A stretch of DNA of 64,000 bases from NCBI GenBank assembly GCA_019637175.1, contig JAHBWD010000015.1:1-64000 (forward strand), written 5' to 3'. A program made the position numbers and the translations under genes. This document shows positions 41,990-51,395 of the stretch, one piece after another; positions within the stretch are counted from its first letter, which is position 1; each line of letters starts with the position of its first letter. The notes under the pieces are model-generated. The model searched no databases, had not been told where the DNA came from, and worked only from the letters and a program-made list of their open reading frames with translations. The DNA is from Labilithrix sp. (GTDB lineage Bacteria; Myxococcota_A; Polyangia; Polyangiales; Polyangiaceae).

Positions 41990-44074
41990 TCAGCTCTTTC
42001 CGAGCGCGTCGAGCATGGCGAGCAGGTTGTTCGCGCTCTCGGCCATGGCGTCGGTGCTCATCATCGAGGCGTCCTTCACCTCGAAGTGCTCGAGGAGCTC
42101 GTCGGGGATGTCGGTCAAGAAGCGGCACGGCGTGCGCGGCACGGGCTTGCCGCGCATCACGCGGAACTTGCAGCGCATGAGGTCGAGGCGCTGCCGCGCG
42201 CGCGTGACGCCGACGTAGAAGAGGCGTCGCTCTTCTTCGACGTCTTGCACCGTGGCGTCGGAGGCCTTCACCTCGAGCGTGCGCGAGTGGGGCAAGAGGC
42301 CCTCCTCGCAGCCGACGAGGAAGACGTAGTCGAACTCGAGGCCCTTGCTGCCGTGGAGCGTCGAGAGCGTCACGACGTTGCCCGGATCCTCCTCCTCTTC
42401 GCTCATCTGGAGCGTGAGCGAGTGGAGAAACTGCATGAGCTCGCGCTCGGCCGTGTCGTCGCCGCCGCCCGCGGTGACGCGCGCCTCGCGGCGCGACAGG
42501 ATCCCGAAGAGGCCCTCGACGTTTCCCCAGCGCCTCGCCGCCGCGTTCGGCGACGGCGACGTCCCGTCGATGTCGGCGCGCAGGCCGATCGCGTCGCACA
42601 GCTCGCGCGCGACCGCGCTCGCCTTTGCACGCTCGATGATGAGCTTCTTGCGCATGTCGGCGACGACGCGCTCGAGCGCCTTGCAGCCGCCCTGCGCGCT
42701 GCTCGGGATGCCGTCGAGCGCGTCGACCCGCTCGACCGCCTGCCAGAGCGACCAGCTCTTCGCGAGCGCGTGCTGCGTCAGGCGCTCGACGCTCGTGTCG
42801 CCGATGCCGCGCGGAGGATAGTTGATGACGCGGCGGAGGCTGATCTCGTCGGCGCGGTTCAAGGCGAGCTTGAGGTAAGCGAGGACGTCTTTGACCTCCT
42901 TGCGCTCGAAGAACTGCTGCCCGCCGATCATGCGGTAGGGCACGCCCTGCTCGCGGAGCTGCTCTTCGAGGAGCTTGGCCTGGCCGTTCGAGCGATAGAG
43001 GATCGCGCAGTCTTTCGGCTTCTTGTTCTCTTCGCGGATCAGGCGACGCAGCTCGCGCGCGACGTAGGCGGCCTCGGCCTCGGGGCCGACGGCGACGCCC
43101 ATGCGGACCTTCTCTCCGCCGGGCTTCTCGGTGAAGAGCGTCTTCTTGTATTTGCCGTCGGCGCGCTTCGCGATGACGGCGTTGGCGACGGCGAGGATCG
43201 GCGCCGCCGATCGGTAGTTCTGCTCCAGCTTGACGACCTTGGCGCCGGGGAAGTGCTCTTCGAACTCGAGGATGTTGCGCACGTCGGCGCCGCGCCACGC
43301 GTAGATCGACTGGTCGTCGTCGCCGACGACGCAGATGTTCTTGTGACGATCCGCGAGCAGCCGCAAGACCTCGAGCTGGACGCGGTTCGTGTCTTGGTAC
43401 TCGTCGACGAGGACGTAGAGGTACTGCTTCTGCCACCGATCGCGGATGTCGTCGCGCTGCTGCCAGAGGCGCGCGACCTCGCACACGAGATCGTCGAAGT
43501 CGAACGCGCGGAAGCTCTTGAGCGCGCTCTGGTAGCGCGGGTAGACGATCTTCGTGATCTCGTCGTAGTCGTCGCCCTCGCGCTCCTTGAATTCCTCGGG
43601 CGAGAGGAACGCGTTCTTCGCGTTGGAGATGCGCGCGGCGATCGCCGCGGCGTCGAAGCGCTTGCCGGCGTCGGTTCGGCTCAGGATCTCTTTGACCGCG
43701 GCGAGGCAGTCGCCCTGATCGAAGATCGTGAAGGTGCCCCCGAGCGACTTTCGTTCCTTGCCGAGGACCATGAGGCCGAACGAGTGGAACGTCGAGATGA
43801 CGAGACCCTTCGCGCCTTCGCGACCGCCGAGGCGCTGCTCCTTCACGATGTGCATCACGCGCTCGGCCATCTCGCCGGCGGCCTTGTTGGTGAAGGTGAG
43901 CGCGCAGATCATGTGCGCGGGCACGCCGCGCTCCATCAGCCGCGCGATGCGATGGGTGATCACACGCGTCTTCCCCGAGCCGGCGCCGGCGAGGACGAGG
44001 AGCGGCCCGTTCTGGTGCTCGACCGCCTCTTCTTGGGCGGGATTCATGCGGGGAACGACGCGCGACGCTGCCAC
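41990..44074 (-). CDS. UvrD/Rep/PcrA-type superfamily 1 DNA helicase
   Basis: A 694-aa 3'-5' helicase. Motifs in order: Q motif NPAQEEAVEH; I AGAGSGKT at 31-36; Ia TFTNKAAGEM; II VDEYQDTNR; III VVGDDDQSIYAWRGA; IV QNYRSAAPIL; V TLSTLHGSKGLEFDYVFLVG; VI FYVGVTRARQRL. The close spacing and STFHSFG resemble Rep and PcrA more than RecB. A likely role is replication restart or repair. GTG 44074 is the longest start; ATG 44047 (MNPAQEE) is also plausible and matches the family N-terminus. It is divergent from the lipoprotein gene at 44190. Confidence 0.94.
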   Translation of the reverse strand: MAASRVVPRMNPAQEEAVEHQNGPLLVLAGAGSGKTRVITHRIARLMERGVPAHMICALTFTNKAAGEMAERVMHIVKEQRLGGREGAKGLVISTFHSFGLMVLGKERKSLGGTFTIFDQGDCLAAVKEILSRTDAGKRFDAAAIAARISNAKNAFLSPEEFKEREGDDYDEITKIVYPRYQSALKSFRAFDFDDLVCEVARLWQQRDDIRDRWQKQYLYVLVDEYQDTNRVQLEVLRLLADRHKNICVVGDDDQSIYAWRGADVRNILEFEEHFPGAKVVKLEQNYRSAAPILAVANAVIAKRADGKYKKTLFTEKPGGEKVRMGVAVGPEAEAAYVARELRRLIREENKKPKDCAILYRSNGQAKLLEEQLREQGVPYRMIGGQQFFERKEVKDVLAYLKLALNRADEISLRRVINYPPRGIGDTSVERLTQHALAKSWSLWQAVERVDALDGIPSSAQGGCKALERVVADMRKKLIIERAKASAVARELCDAIGLRADIDGTSPSPNAAARRWGNVEGLFGILSRREARVTAGGGDDTAERELMQFLHSLTLQMSEEEEDPGNVVTLSTLHGSKGLEFDYVFLVGCEEGLLPHSRTLEVKASDATVQDVEEERRLFYVGVTRARQRLDLMRCKFRVMRGKPVPRTPCRFLTDIPDELLEHFEVKDASMMSTDAMAESANNLLAMLDALGKS

Positions 44075-44189
44075 GTGATGCGAGCGCGACTAATGCACGT
44101 CTGCCGCCGGAACACCAGCGTGGCCAGGCCCTTGACACAGTCGATTCCTCGCGACGGCGCCGGGCACTCGCGAATATCCTCCGCCTCCC

Positions 44190-46223
44190 ATGCTCGCTCG
44201 CCCTCTGCACCTCTCCGTGGTCTGCGGCACCCTCGCGCTCGCCGCGTGCGGCCCGGGCGCGCCGACGCCCGCGGCCACGACGCCGTCCAAGCCCATCGTC
44301 AGCGCGTCGCCGCCGGCGCCGGTCGACGTCACGGCGGTGCCCGAGCCCGAGGGCCTCCTGATGGTCGGGCGGGTCGCGAAGCCGGAGGCGATCCTCAAGA
44401 CCGTCGGCGTATGGACGAGGCTCCCGCTCCCCGGCGGCGCCGATCTGGTGCGATCGATCACCGACGACGCGGTCGCCGACGCGGTCGACCTCTCGCAGCC
44501 CGTCGACGGCGGCGTCACGCTCGGCGGCTCGAAGCACAGCCCTCGGATCCTCACGGCGGTCTCCGTCGCGGTGCGATCCTACGAAGACGCGAAGGCGAAG
44601 CTCGGCGCCAAGCACAAGCTCACGCCGGGCAAGAACGGCCAGCTCACGGTCGAAGGCGTCGGGCGCGCGGCGGTGACGAACGAGCGCGAGCGCGGCCGCG
44701 CGCGCGATCACGACGACGACGACGACGACGAGCCGGAGACGTGCCTCCTCGCGCCCGCGCCTGCCGCGGCGAAGGGGAGCGACGGCAGGCTCGTCTGCGG
44801 CGAGCGCGAGGCGCTCGACGCGCTCGTGCCGTATCTCACGCGGACGGTGTCGCGCCAGACGTGGTCGTCGGACGTGCACGTCGAGATGCGCCTCCAGCCC
44901 GCGAAGGCGCCGCTCTCGCAGGCGCGCGCCGCGCTCCCCGTCCTCGCCGGATCGCTCCTCGGATCGAGCCCCGCGCTCCGCGGGCTCATCGACGCGTCGG
45001 TCTCCGAGCTCTTCGACGTCGTCAACGACACGCAGCGCATCTACCTCGACGCCGAGCTCGCCGACTCCGGCGCGACCGCGACGATGAAGATCGACTACGC
45101 GAGCGCGCAGAGCTTGCTCGCGCGCTTCTCGACCTCGAACGCGGATCGCGCGGGCGCGCCGCCGCCCGCGTTCTGGCACCTCCCGGCGGAGACCGATCTC
45201 GCGCTCTTCGGGAGGGGCTCCGATCCGAAGCTCTTCGATCGCCCGCGCGAGCTCCTCGGCAAGGTCGCGCTCGAGACGACCGAAGGCATGGGGATGCCCG
45301 ACCCGGAGCGCAAGGCCGTCCGCGAGCTCGTGGTCGATCGGATCATGGGGCTCTTCACGGGGCCGCTGGTCTACGGCAAGGGCTACGACGCCGCCGCGCT
45401 CGACCGGGCGCTCGCCGCGCGCAAGGCGGCCAAGCCCGGCGACACCGCCGCGGCCGACGAGGCCGAGCGCATCGCCGCCGAGCAGATGATCGGCTGGCAC
45501 CTCGTGCAAGTCGGCGATCCGATCACCAAGGTCGGGCCGATCCTCAAAGACTGGGCGCAGCTCTGGAACCGACCGGCGTTCGCGAAGTGGGCGAAGGAGC
45601 AAGCGTCCGCGAAGATGCTCGCGCAGATGCGGACGTCGCCGCCGCCCGCGGGCGTCACGCTCCCGAAGGACACCGTGCACCTCGAGATCGTCCTGCCGCG
45701 CCCCGACATCGAGGAGCTCGTCGCGCCACCGTCGCCGCCGTCCGATCCGCGAAAGCCCGCGCCGCCGGGGGCGCCGCCGAAGCCGAAGGTGAAGAAGATC
45801 CCGCGCAAGCCGGTCGTGCTCCACGTGTTCGCCGTCCCCGATCAAGGCGGGACGTGGCTCGCGTTCGGTCTCGACGGCAAGCTCGTGGCGCGCAACGTGG
45901 CCGCTTCGCTGTCGACCGCGCCGGAGAAAGACACGCTCGGCAAGTCGCAAGGCGCCGAGGCGTTGCGCGACGCGAAGGCGAACGCCGCGTGGCTCGCGAC
46001 GATCCGCGGGCTCGCCGTGTTCACCGCGCTCGAGCACGGCTCGCGCTCTCCCTACGCCCTGCTCGGCACGCTCCAGCACAAGGGCGCGACCCCGATCGTG
46101 CTCACGTTCGCGGCCGAGGGCCCGTCGGCCTCGGCCGCGGGGGGAAGCGCGCGCGCGACCTTCCGCCTCCCGCGCGCGGCGATCGAGGACCTCGTGAAGG
46201 GCGTGATGTCCGGCGCGCGCTGA
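44190..46223 (+). CDS. Large lipoprotein of unknown function (677 aa)
   Basis: Signal peptide with lipobox LALAAC (Cys20), Pro/Ala/Thr tether, then a long domain with alternating helices and strands (LVRSITDDAVADAV, QTWSSDVHVEMRLQPA, DAELADSGATATMKIDY). The general layout resembles proteins with DUF3352-like or substrate-binding-like repeats, but I cannot name a family. A run of acidic residues DHDDDDDDE near 173-181 is encoded by a (GAC)6 tract, and a Pro/Lys-rich stretch lies near 510-540. TATCCT at 44175-44180 is 9 nt before ATG. The next gene starts 54 nt downstream and may be co-transcribed. Confidence 0.7.
   Translation: MLARPLHLSVVCGTLALAACGPGAPTPAATTPSKPIVSASPPAPVDVTAVPEPEGLLMVGRVAKPEAILKTVGVWTRLPLPGGADLVRSITDDAVADAVDLSQPVDGGVTLGGSKHSPRILTAVSVAVRSYEDAKAKLGAKHKLTPGKNGQLTVEGVGRAAVTNERERGRARDHDDDDDDEPETCLLAPAPAAAKGSDGRLVCGEREALDALVPYLTRTVSRQTWSSDVHVEMRLQPAKAPLSQARAALPVLAGSLLGSSPALRGLIDASVSELFDVVNDTQRIYLDAELADSGATATMKIDYASAQSLLARFSTSNADRAGAPPPAFWHLPAETDLALFGRGSDPKLFDRPRELLGKVALETTEGMGMPDPERKAVRELVVDRIMGLFTGPLVYGKGYDAAALDRALAARKAAKPGDTAAADEAERIAAEQMIGWHLVQVGDPITKVGPILKDWAQLWNRPAFAKWAKEQASAKMLAQMRTSPPPAGVTLPKDTVHLEIVLPRPDIEELVAPPSPPSDPRKPAPPGAPPKPKVKKIPRKPVVLHVFAVPDQGGTWLAFGLDGKLVARNVAASLSTAPEKDTLGKSQGAEALRDAKANAAWLATIRGLAVFTALEHGSRSPYALLGTLQHKGATPIVLTFAAEGPSASAAGGSARATFRLPRAAIEDLVKGVMSGAR
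44712..44729 (+). repeat. (GAC)6 trinucleotide tract inside a lipoprotein gene
   Basis: Six GAC codons in frame encode consecutive Asp residues. Length change would keep the reading frame, so it could vary the acidic patch but not switch the gene off. Confidence 0.7.
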
Positions 46224-46277
46224 CGCGCGTTCGCCGCAAATTTCCCCTCCCTCGAAGGTGTGGGTAGATGTGGGTCT

Positions 46278-48101
46278 GTGACCAAGGCCCCGCTCCTCCT
46301 CGTGACCCTCCTGGCCCTCGGCGCGGCCGCGTCGCCCGCGCAGGCCAAGGGCTGGGAGGAGGTCCATCAGACCTCCGATGACGTTCGCGTGACCGTCGGC
46401 CCCGACGGGATCGCGACGGTCAACCACCACCTCCGCTATCGCATCGTCGCGGGGCGCTTCAAGTCGTTCGATCTCGAAGGGCTCGATCCTCGCGCCGAGC
46501 TCGTGCCGGAGACGCTCGTCGTCCCCGAGCGCGGAGGCGAGATCGCCGCGCGCGTCGAGGTGAACCCGAAGGTCGCCGGAGGCGTTCGCATCGTCTTCGA
46601 TCAACCGCCGCCGATGACCGCGCGAGAGAAGCGCCTCGGCACCGGGCTTCGTCGCGGCGCGTACGTCGTCGACGTGAAGTACAAGCTCGATCTCGTCGCC
46701 GCGAAGATGCTCGTGCGCGACGGCGCGATGTGGAAGCTCGCGTGGACCGCGCCGCCCTCTCCCGAAGGGCACGACGGCGCGCGCGTCGTCTTCCAGCTCC
46801 CGCCGGCGCCGACGGAGCCGAGGCTCGCTTCGCCCGAGCAGGCCGCGACGACGCTCGTGACGTCGCGTCGCGACGCCGAGAAAGACGAGCTCGAGCTCGT
46901 GCGCGCGCACGTGCCCCGCGGCGAGGCCGTCACGTGGTCGGCGCGCGTCGATCCGAAGGCCTTTCCTCTCGTCGTCGCGCCGGATCTGCGGCCGCCCGTG
47001 GCCGCGCTGTTGCCCCCGCCGGCGCCGAGCCGCGTGCCCCTCGTCCTCACGGTGAGCGCGCTCGCGCTCGTCGGGATCACGCTCGCGTTCGTTCTCCGCG
47101 CGAAGCAGCGCGCCGTGGCGCTCGCGTGCGACGCGCTGCGCGCGCGGCCGCGGCCGCTCGTTCCCGTGCCCTGGGGGCTCGGACCGCTCGCTTACGGCGC
47201 CGCCGCGACGGCGGCGCTCGGCGCGCTGCTCTGGAGCGCGCCGATCTACGGCGCGGCGCTCGTCGTGCTGGCGATGGCGCTCGCCGCGCATCGCACGCCC
47301 TCGGTCATCCCGCGCCCGCGCGGCCCCGGCCTCTGGCAGACGATCGCCGATCGCGAGGTCCTCGCGCCTTCGCCGCCGCCGCCCGCGCCCGGCGACGCGC
47401 TCGACGTCGGGACGCGCCGAGGAAAGATCGTCGCGCTCGTCGTCGTCGCCGTCCTCGGCGTGCTCGCGTTCGTGCTCCGCTCGCGCGTGCCCGGCGCCGC
47501 CGTCGCGATCCCGCTGTCGGCCGCGGCGCTCGTGCCGCTCTTCGTGACGGGGACGCAGGCGCAGATGCCGCGGCGACCCGCGGAGCTCGCCGCGCGCGTG
47601 CTCGCGCCCGCGCGCGACACGCTCGGCCGCTTGATCGATCTCGCGCACGTCGACGTCGAATGCCGCGCGCGCTTCTCCCCGCAGAGCGGGAGCAAGAGCT
47701 ACGACGAGGTCCGCCTCGCCTGCGCGCCGTCGCTCCGTATCCCCGGGCTGCGCACGATCGAGCTCGCGCTCGCGGGCCTCGAGCCGGGCGCGCCCGCGGC
47801 GCTACCGGAGGTGCTCGTGCGCTTCGACGACGGCTCGGCCGCCGCGGCGAAGATCGCGCAGATGGCGCCGGGCGTGTCGGTCGTCCCGGGTCGATCGCCC
47901 GAGGAGAAGGTGCTTCGCCTCACGCCCCGCGTGCCGACGCCGACCGGCGCCGCGCGGCTGCTCGCGCGGCTCACGGTCGACCTCGAGGGACATCGCGCGA
48001 GCGATCGAGGGCCTTCGCCGCCGCCGGCGTGGACGGGCATCGAGCGGCGCCTCGCGCGCCTCGCGCCGCCGTCGCTCACCGGTGCAGCAGCGTCCACGTG
48101 A
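46278..48101 (+). CDS. Exported multi-pass membrane protein, unknown function (607 aa)
   Basis: A cleavable signal peptide (LLALGAAASPAQA) is followed by a beta-rich exported domain of about 220 residues (VTVGPDGIATVNHHLRYRI), two or three membrane segments near 250-340, a further pair near 380-430, and a final domain with two Cys residues (VECRARF, LACAPS). The layout, an exported N-terminal beta domain then helices and a cytosolic part, recalls DUF2207 proteins, but motif support is weak. Start GTG 46278 begins the signal peptide; GTG 46260 is possible. The gene end overlaps the convergent kinase gene by 26 nt. Confidence 0.65.
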   Translation: MTKAPLLLVTLLALGAAASPAQAKGWEEVHQTSDDVRVTVGPDGIATVNHHLRYRIVAGRFKSFDLEGLDPRAELVPETLVVPERGGEIAARVEVNPKVAGGVRIVFDQPPPMTAREKRLGTGLRRGAYVVDVKYKLDLVAAKMLVRDGAMWKLAWTAPPSPEGHDGARVVFQLPPAPTEPRLASPEQAATTLVTSRRDAEKDELELVRAHVPRGEAVTWSARVDPKAFPLVVAPDLRPPVAALLPPPAPSRVPLVLTVSALALVGITLAFVLRAKQRAVALACDALRARPRPLVPVPWGLGPLAYGAAATAALGALLWSAPIYGAALVVLAMALAAHRTPSVIPRPRGPGLWQTIADREVLAPSPPPPAPGDALDVGTRRGKIVALVVVAVLGVLAFVLRSRVPGAAVAIPLSAAALVPLFVTGTQAQMPRRPAELAARVLAPARDTLGRLIDLAHVDVECRARFSPQSGSKSYDEVRLACAPSLRIPGLRTIELALAGLEPGAPAALPEVLVRFDDGSAAAAKIAQMAPGVSVVPGRSPEEKVLRLTPRVPTPTGAARLLARLTVDLEGHRASDRGPSPPPAWTGIERRLARLAPPSLTGAAAST

Positions 48102-49479
48102 CGGCGAACGCGACCGCGAGCACGCCGAGCACCGCGAGCGCGATCCCGAGGACGAGCACCTTGCGGCCGCCGCTCCGACGCGCAGCCGCCGCCTCTTGCA
48201 GTGACGCGAGCGGCGTGACCGCGACGGTCTGAACCGAGAGCGCCGCCAGCGGCGTCTTGATCATGATCTTCGCCGACGAAGGCGCGCCCTCCGGCTTGGA
48301 GATCGGCGCGGCGGCGATCCCTCGGCTCGAGGGTGCGCGCGAAGGCTCGTCGGGCGGCTTCGAGGGAACGATGCGCAGATCGGCGGGCTCGGTCGCCATC
48401 ACCGCGAAGGCTTGCGGCACCGTCGGCGGTCCGATCTTCGGCTCGAGCACCGTCTCCGCGGTCGCTTCCTTGGGCTCCGGAGCGGACGCCGGGCCGGTCG
48501 CCGAGAAGATGTCCGAGCGGCTCTCGATGTCCTTCACCCGGCGCGCGCGCGCGCCGAGCGCGACGCCGCCGAGCGACTCGACCCACTCGCCCACCTCCGT
48601 CGCCGGCGCCGCGGGGAGGCAGCGCTCGAGCGCGCCGGCGAACTCGCGCGCGCTCTGCCAGCGCCGCGACACGTCGCGATCGAGCCCGCGCATCACGGCC
48701 TCGTCGAGCGCCTTGGGCAGGCCGACGACGATCTTGCTCGGAGGCGGCACGGGCTCGTCGAGGATCATCCGCACGATGCGCCCCTGGTTCTCGCCGTCGA
48801 AGAGCCGCTCGCCCGTGAGCGCCTCCCAGAGCACCACCGCGGCGGCGTAGACGTCCGCGCGCCGGTCGACGGGCTCGCTGAGGAGCTGTTCGGGCGCCAT
48901 GTAAGAGATCTTCCCCTTCACCGATCCGTCTTGCGTCGCCTGCGAGCGGTGCGAGGCCTTCGCGACGCCGAAGTCGAAGACGCGCGCGACGCCGTCGGTG
49001 CCGACCATCACGTTCTGCGGAGACACGTCGCGATGCACGATGTTCAGCGGTTCGCCGTGCTCGGTGGTCGCCTCGTGGGCCGCGTGCAGACCGTGCAGGA
49101 CGCCCGCCATGACGGTGACCGCGATCCGAGGCGGGATCGCGCCCGGTCGCATCGCGCGCGCGAGGCGCGACAGCGATTCGCCCTGGACGTAGTCCATGAC
49201 GAGGAACAGCTCGCTGCCGTCGTGCACGACGTCGAGCACCGCGACGACGTTGGGGTGGCGGATGCGCGCGGCGAGGCGGGCCTCGTCGAGGAACATCCCG
49301 GAGAACTCTTCGTCGCGCGCGAGGTGGGGGTGAAGGCGCTTGATCGCGACGGTGCGCGAGAACCCGACCGCTCCCTTGAGGCGTCCGAGATGAACGGACG
49401 CCATGCCCCCTGCCGCGATTTCGTCGTAAATGACGTACCGGCCGATGACCTGACCGGTCTCGTCTGCAGCGGCCGTCAT
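48076..49479 (-). CDS. Ser/Thr protein kinase with C-terminal membrane anchor
   Basis: A 467-aa Hanks-type kinase. The domain covers about residues 14-285: AAGGMASVHLG, Lys47 (VAIKRL), VHRDVSPQNVM with Asp151, DFG at 169-171 and YMAPEQL. HRDVSPQN, with Ser in place of the usual Lys, is the variant very common in myxobacterial kinases. A Pro/Ser linker of about 150 residues leads to a single helix at 443-464 ending just before the C-terminus (WTLLHR), so there is almost no extracytoplasmic part; it may sense through partners. A good promoter lies 9 nt upstream of ATG 49479. Confidence 0.92.
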   Translation of the reverse strand: MTAAADETGQVIGRYVIYDEIAAGGMASVHLGRLKGAVGFSRTVAIKRLHPHLARDEEFSGMFLDEARLAARIRHPNVVAVLDVVHDGSELFLVMDYVQGESLSRLARAMRPGAIPPRIAVTVMAGVLHGLHAAHEATTEHGEPLNIVHRDVSPQNVMVGTDGVARVFDFGVAKASHRSQATQDGSVKGKISYMAPEQLLSEPVDRRADVYAAAVVLWEALTGERLFDGENQGRIVRMILDEPVPPPSKIVVGLPKALDEAVMRGLDRDVSRRWQSAREFAGALERCLPAAPATEVGEWVESLGGVALGARARRVKDIESRSDIFSATGPASAPEPKEATAETVLEPKIGPPTVPQAFAVMATEPADLRIVPSKPPDEPSRAPSSRGIAAAPISKPEGAPSSAKIMIKTPLAALSVQTVAVTPLASLQEAAAARRSGGRKVLVLGIALAVLGVLAVAFAVTWTLLHR

Positions 49480-49488
49480 CGACCTTCG

Positions 49489-49516
49489 AATTTACGATCC
49501 CTTCGGCCCATCTCAA
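49489..49516 (-). promoter_or_regulatory. Putative promoter of the second Ser/Thr kinase (TTGAGA-N16-TAAATT)
   Basis: Read leftward: TTGAGA at 49516-49511, a 16-nt spacer, TAAATT at 49494-49489, then 9 nt to the ATG. This AT-rich patch stands out from the surroundings. The divergent gene at 49567 has its own TGCTACAAC extended -10-like element at 49542-49550. Confidence 0.5.
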
Positions 49517-49566
49517 AGGCGGATTGGCCGTGTCGTACACGTGCTACAACCGGCCTTCTCTAGACG

Positions 49567-51267
49567 ATGGCGCTGGCTACTGCACTTTCCGTCTACGTGG
49601 AGCCGCTGGCGGGCGACGCGCGCGTGGCCGTGCTCGGCAACGGTGAGCTCGCGCTGCGACTCCTCGTATCGCGCTTGCTCGAGCTGGGGGCGCGGACCGT
49701 CCACGTCTACGATCCCGATCCCGATCGCGTCGCTCGCATCGCCGACGAGGTGCCGCGCGGCGTCTCGGCGAGGATGCTCCGCGAAGACTTCGACGTCCGC
49801 GACGGGGCCTTCGACCTCGTCATCATCCCCGACATCGCGGGGCTGCCCGATCCGGGGGCGGCGATCGTGCGCCTCCGCCGCGTGGTCGACGCGCGCGGAA
49901 CGGTGGTCGCGATGGGCCGCGCTCGGACGCAGGCCGCGTCGACGGAGGTCGCGTTCCCCGACATCGCGCCCGCGGTCGTCGGGTATGCCGAGCTCTACGA
50001 TTGGTTCGCGCTCCAGTTCGAGAACGTGACGATGACCGGCGTCGTTCCGTTCGAGGGCGTCGTCTTCGCCGAGCTCGGCGCCGGTGACGACGTCGCGGTG
50101 AGCGTCGACACGAGCCTCGCCGATTCGAAAGCGGCGGACGTCTTCGTCGTCATCGCCGGTCGCGAAGACACGATGCTCGATCCGTACGCGATCGTGCAGG
50201 TGCCGAGCGCGGAAGAAGAAGCGGAAGAAGACGAGGCGTTCGAAACGCGCGACACCACGATCCCTGCGAGCGTCATCCGCGCCGACGAATCGCAGGTCGC
50301 GCGCGAGGCGGAAGCGGCGGCGGCCTTCGCGCAGATCCAGCTCAAGGCCGAGATGCTCGAGTCGCAGCTCGACGATCACCGGCACAAGCTCGCCGGCGCC
50401 GAGGCCCGCGCGGCGGAGCAGGCAGGGCGCGTCGAGCAGCTCGTGCTCGAGCGCGACGTCGCGCTCACGCGCGCCACCGAGCTCGAGGGCATCCTGGGCG
50501 CGGCCCAGCAGGCATTGGGCTCGCTCGAGCGACGCGTCGTCGTCGCGGAGCAGGGGATGCTCGAGCGCGACGATCAGATCGCGGCGCTCAACGCCGAGCT
50601 CGACGCGCGCGCCGCCGCGGGCGAACGGATCGCGGTCGCCGCGGTGATCGATCCCTCGGTCGTGAACGAGCTCGTCGCGCGCGCGGAGCGCGCCGAGGCG
50701 TCGCTCACCCTCCACATCGCCGATCTCGCGCAGGTCTCGGAGGCGCACGCCTCGGAGACGGCGAACCTCGAGGCGCAGCTCCAAGAGCGCGCGCGCGTCA
50801 TCGCCGCGATGGATCGCGAGCTCGCGCGGCGCGAGCAGCTCGTCCGGGAGCTCGTCGGGAGCCTCGAAGAGGCCCGCGACGGCCAGGCGAACGGCTTCGA
50901 GGTCGCCTCTCCGCTGCCGATGCCCGGCCACGCGCCGCAAGACGTGGCGCGCCTCAGGCGCAAGCTCGACGAGCTCGCGCTCGAGGTGGCGCGGCGAGAG
51001 GGCGAGCTCGTCGCCCAGGCGTGGAAGATCGCCGAGCTCGAGCAGCGGCCGACGACGACGTCGTCGACCGTGGAGCTCGGCCGCGGCGACGTGGAGCGCG
51101 ACCTCGCGCGCGCGCGCGACGAGCTCGACGCGCTCCGTCAGGCGCTCACGCAGGAGCACGCCGCCCGCGTCGCCGCGGAGTCTGGCGAGGAGCTGACGCG
51201 CGCGCGCGCGGAGCTGGCGAGGCAAGCCGTGCTCCTCGAGCAGAAACGGATCTTCCCGGGAGGCTGA
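49567..51267 (+). CDS. Rossmann (methyltransferase-like) domain fused to a long coiled coil
   Basis: A 566-aa protein. Residues about 15-180 read as a Rossmann fold close to SAM-dependent methyltransferases (VAVLGNGELALRLLVSRLLELGARTVHVYDPD, then DLVIIPDIAGL) but the glycine motif is GNGE instead of the usual GxGxG, so catalysis is uncertain. After an acidic linker (EEEAEEDEAFE) residues about 250-560 form heptad-rich coiled coil (AEMLESQLDDHRHKLAGAEARAAEQ, ARDELDALRQALTQEHAARV). No membrane segment. Such fusions suggest a scaffold or polarity protein. It precedes dnaJ by 128 nt and is divergent from the kinase gene. Confidence 0.8.
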   Translation: MALATALSVYVEPLAGDARVAVLGNGELALRLLVSRLLELGARTVHVYDPDPDRVARIADEVPRGVSARMLREDFDVRDGAFDLVIIPDIAGLPDPGAAIVRLRRVVDARGTVVAMGRARTQAASTEVAFPDIAPAVVGYAELYDWFALQFENVTMTGVVPFEGVVFAELGAGDDVAVSVDTSLADSKAADVFVVIAGREDTMLDPYAIVQVPSAEEEAEEDEAFETRDTTIPASVIRADESQVAREAEAAAAFAQIQLKAEMLESQLDDHRHKLAGAEARAAEQAGRVEQLVLERDVALTRATELEGILGAAQQALGSLERRVVVAEQGMLERDDQIAALNAELDARAAAGERIAVAAVIDPSVVNELVARAERAEASLTLHIADLAQVSEAHASETANLEAQLQERARVIAAMDRELARREQLVRELVGSLEEARDGQANGFEVASPLPMPGHAPQDVARLRRKLDELALEVARREGELVAQAWKIAELEQRPTTTSSTVELGRGDVERDLARARDELDALRQALTQEHAARVAAESGEELTRARAELARQAVLLEQKRIFPGG

Positions 51268-51318
51268 CGGCGGTAGAAGGGCGAAACGGGGCTCGCCGCG
51301 GAGCTCAGCCGTGGGGCA

Positions 51319-51346
51319 TTGACACCAGATCTCCACGTCTTACCTT
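51319..51346 (+). promoter_or_regulatory. Putative dnaJ promoter (TTGACA-N16-TACCTT)
   Basis: A perfect -35 box TTGACA at 51319-51324 and TACCTT at 51341-51346 are separated by 16 nt. A transcript would have a leader of about 40 nt. It differs from the nearly leaderless arrangement elsewhere and sits in the gap between the coiled-coil gene and dnaJ. Confidence 0.55.
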
Positions 51347-51395
51347 GCCGCGGCAGGCCTTTCGTCCCACCTCGGCGCCGAACCAGGCAACGCTT

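Noticed and set aside
44132..44137. Perfect TTGACA before the lipoprotein gene at 44190
   Set aside because: No -10-like hexamer lies 15-19 nt downstream; the TATCCT box is 37 nt away, so it is not part of the same promoter.
41943..47648. A 1901-codon open frame on the - strand spanning the helicase gene and two + strand genes
   Set aside because: It is in another frame from the helicase, is almost entirely Arg, Ala, Asp and Glu without motifs, and lies opposite two signal-peptide proteins. It is an antisense shadow caused by high GC at third codon positions.
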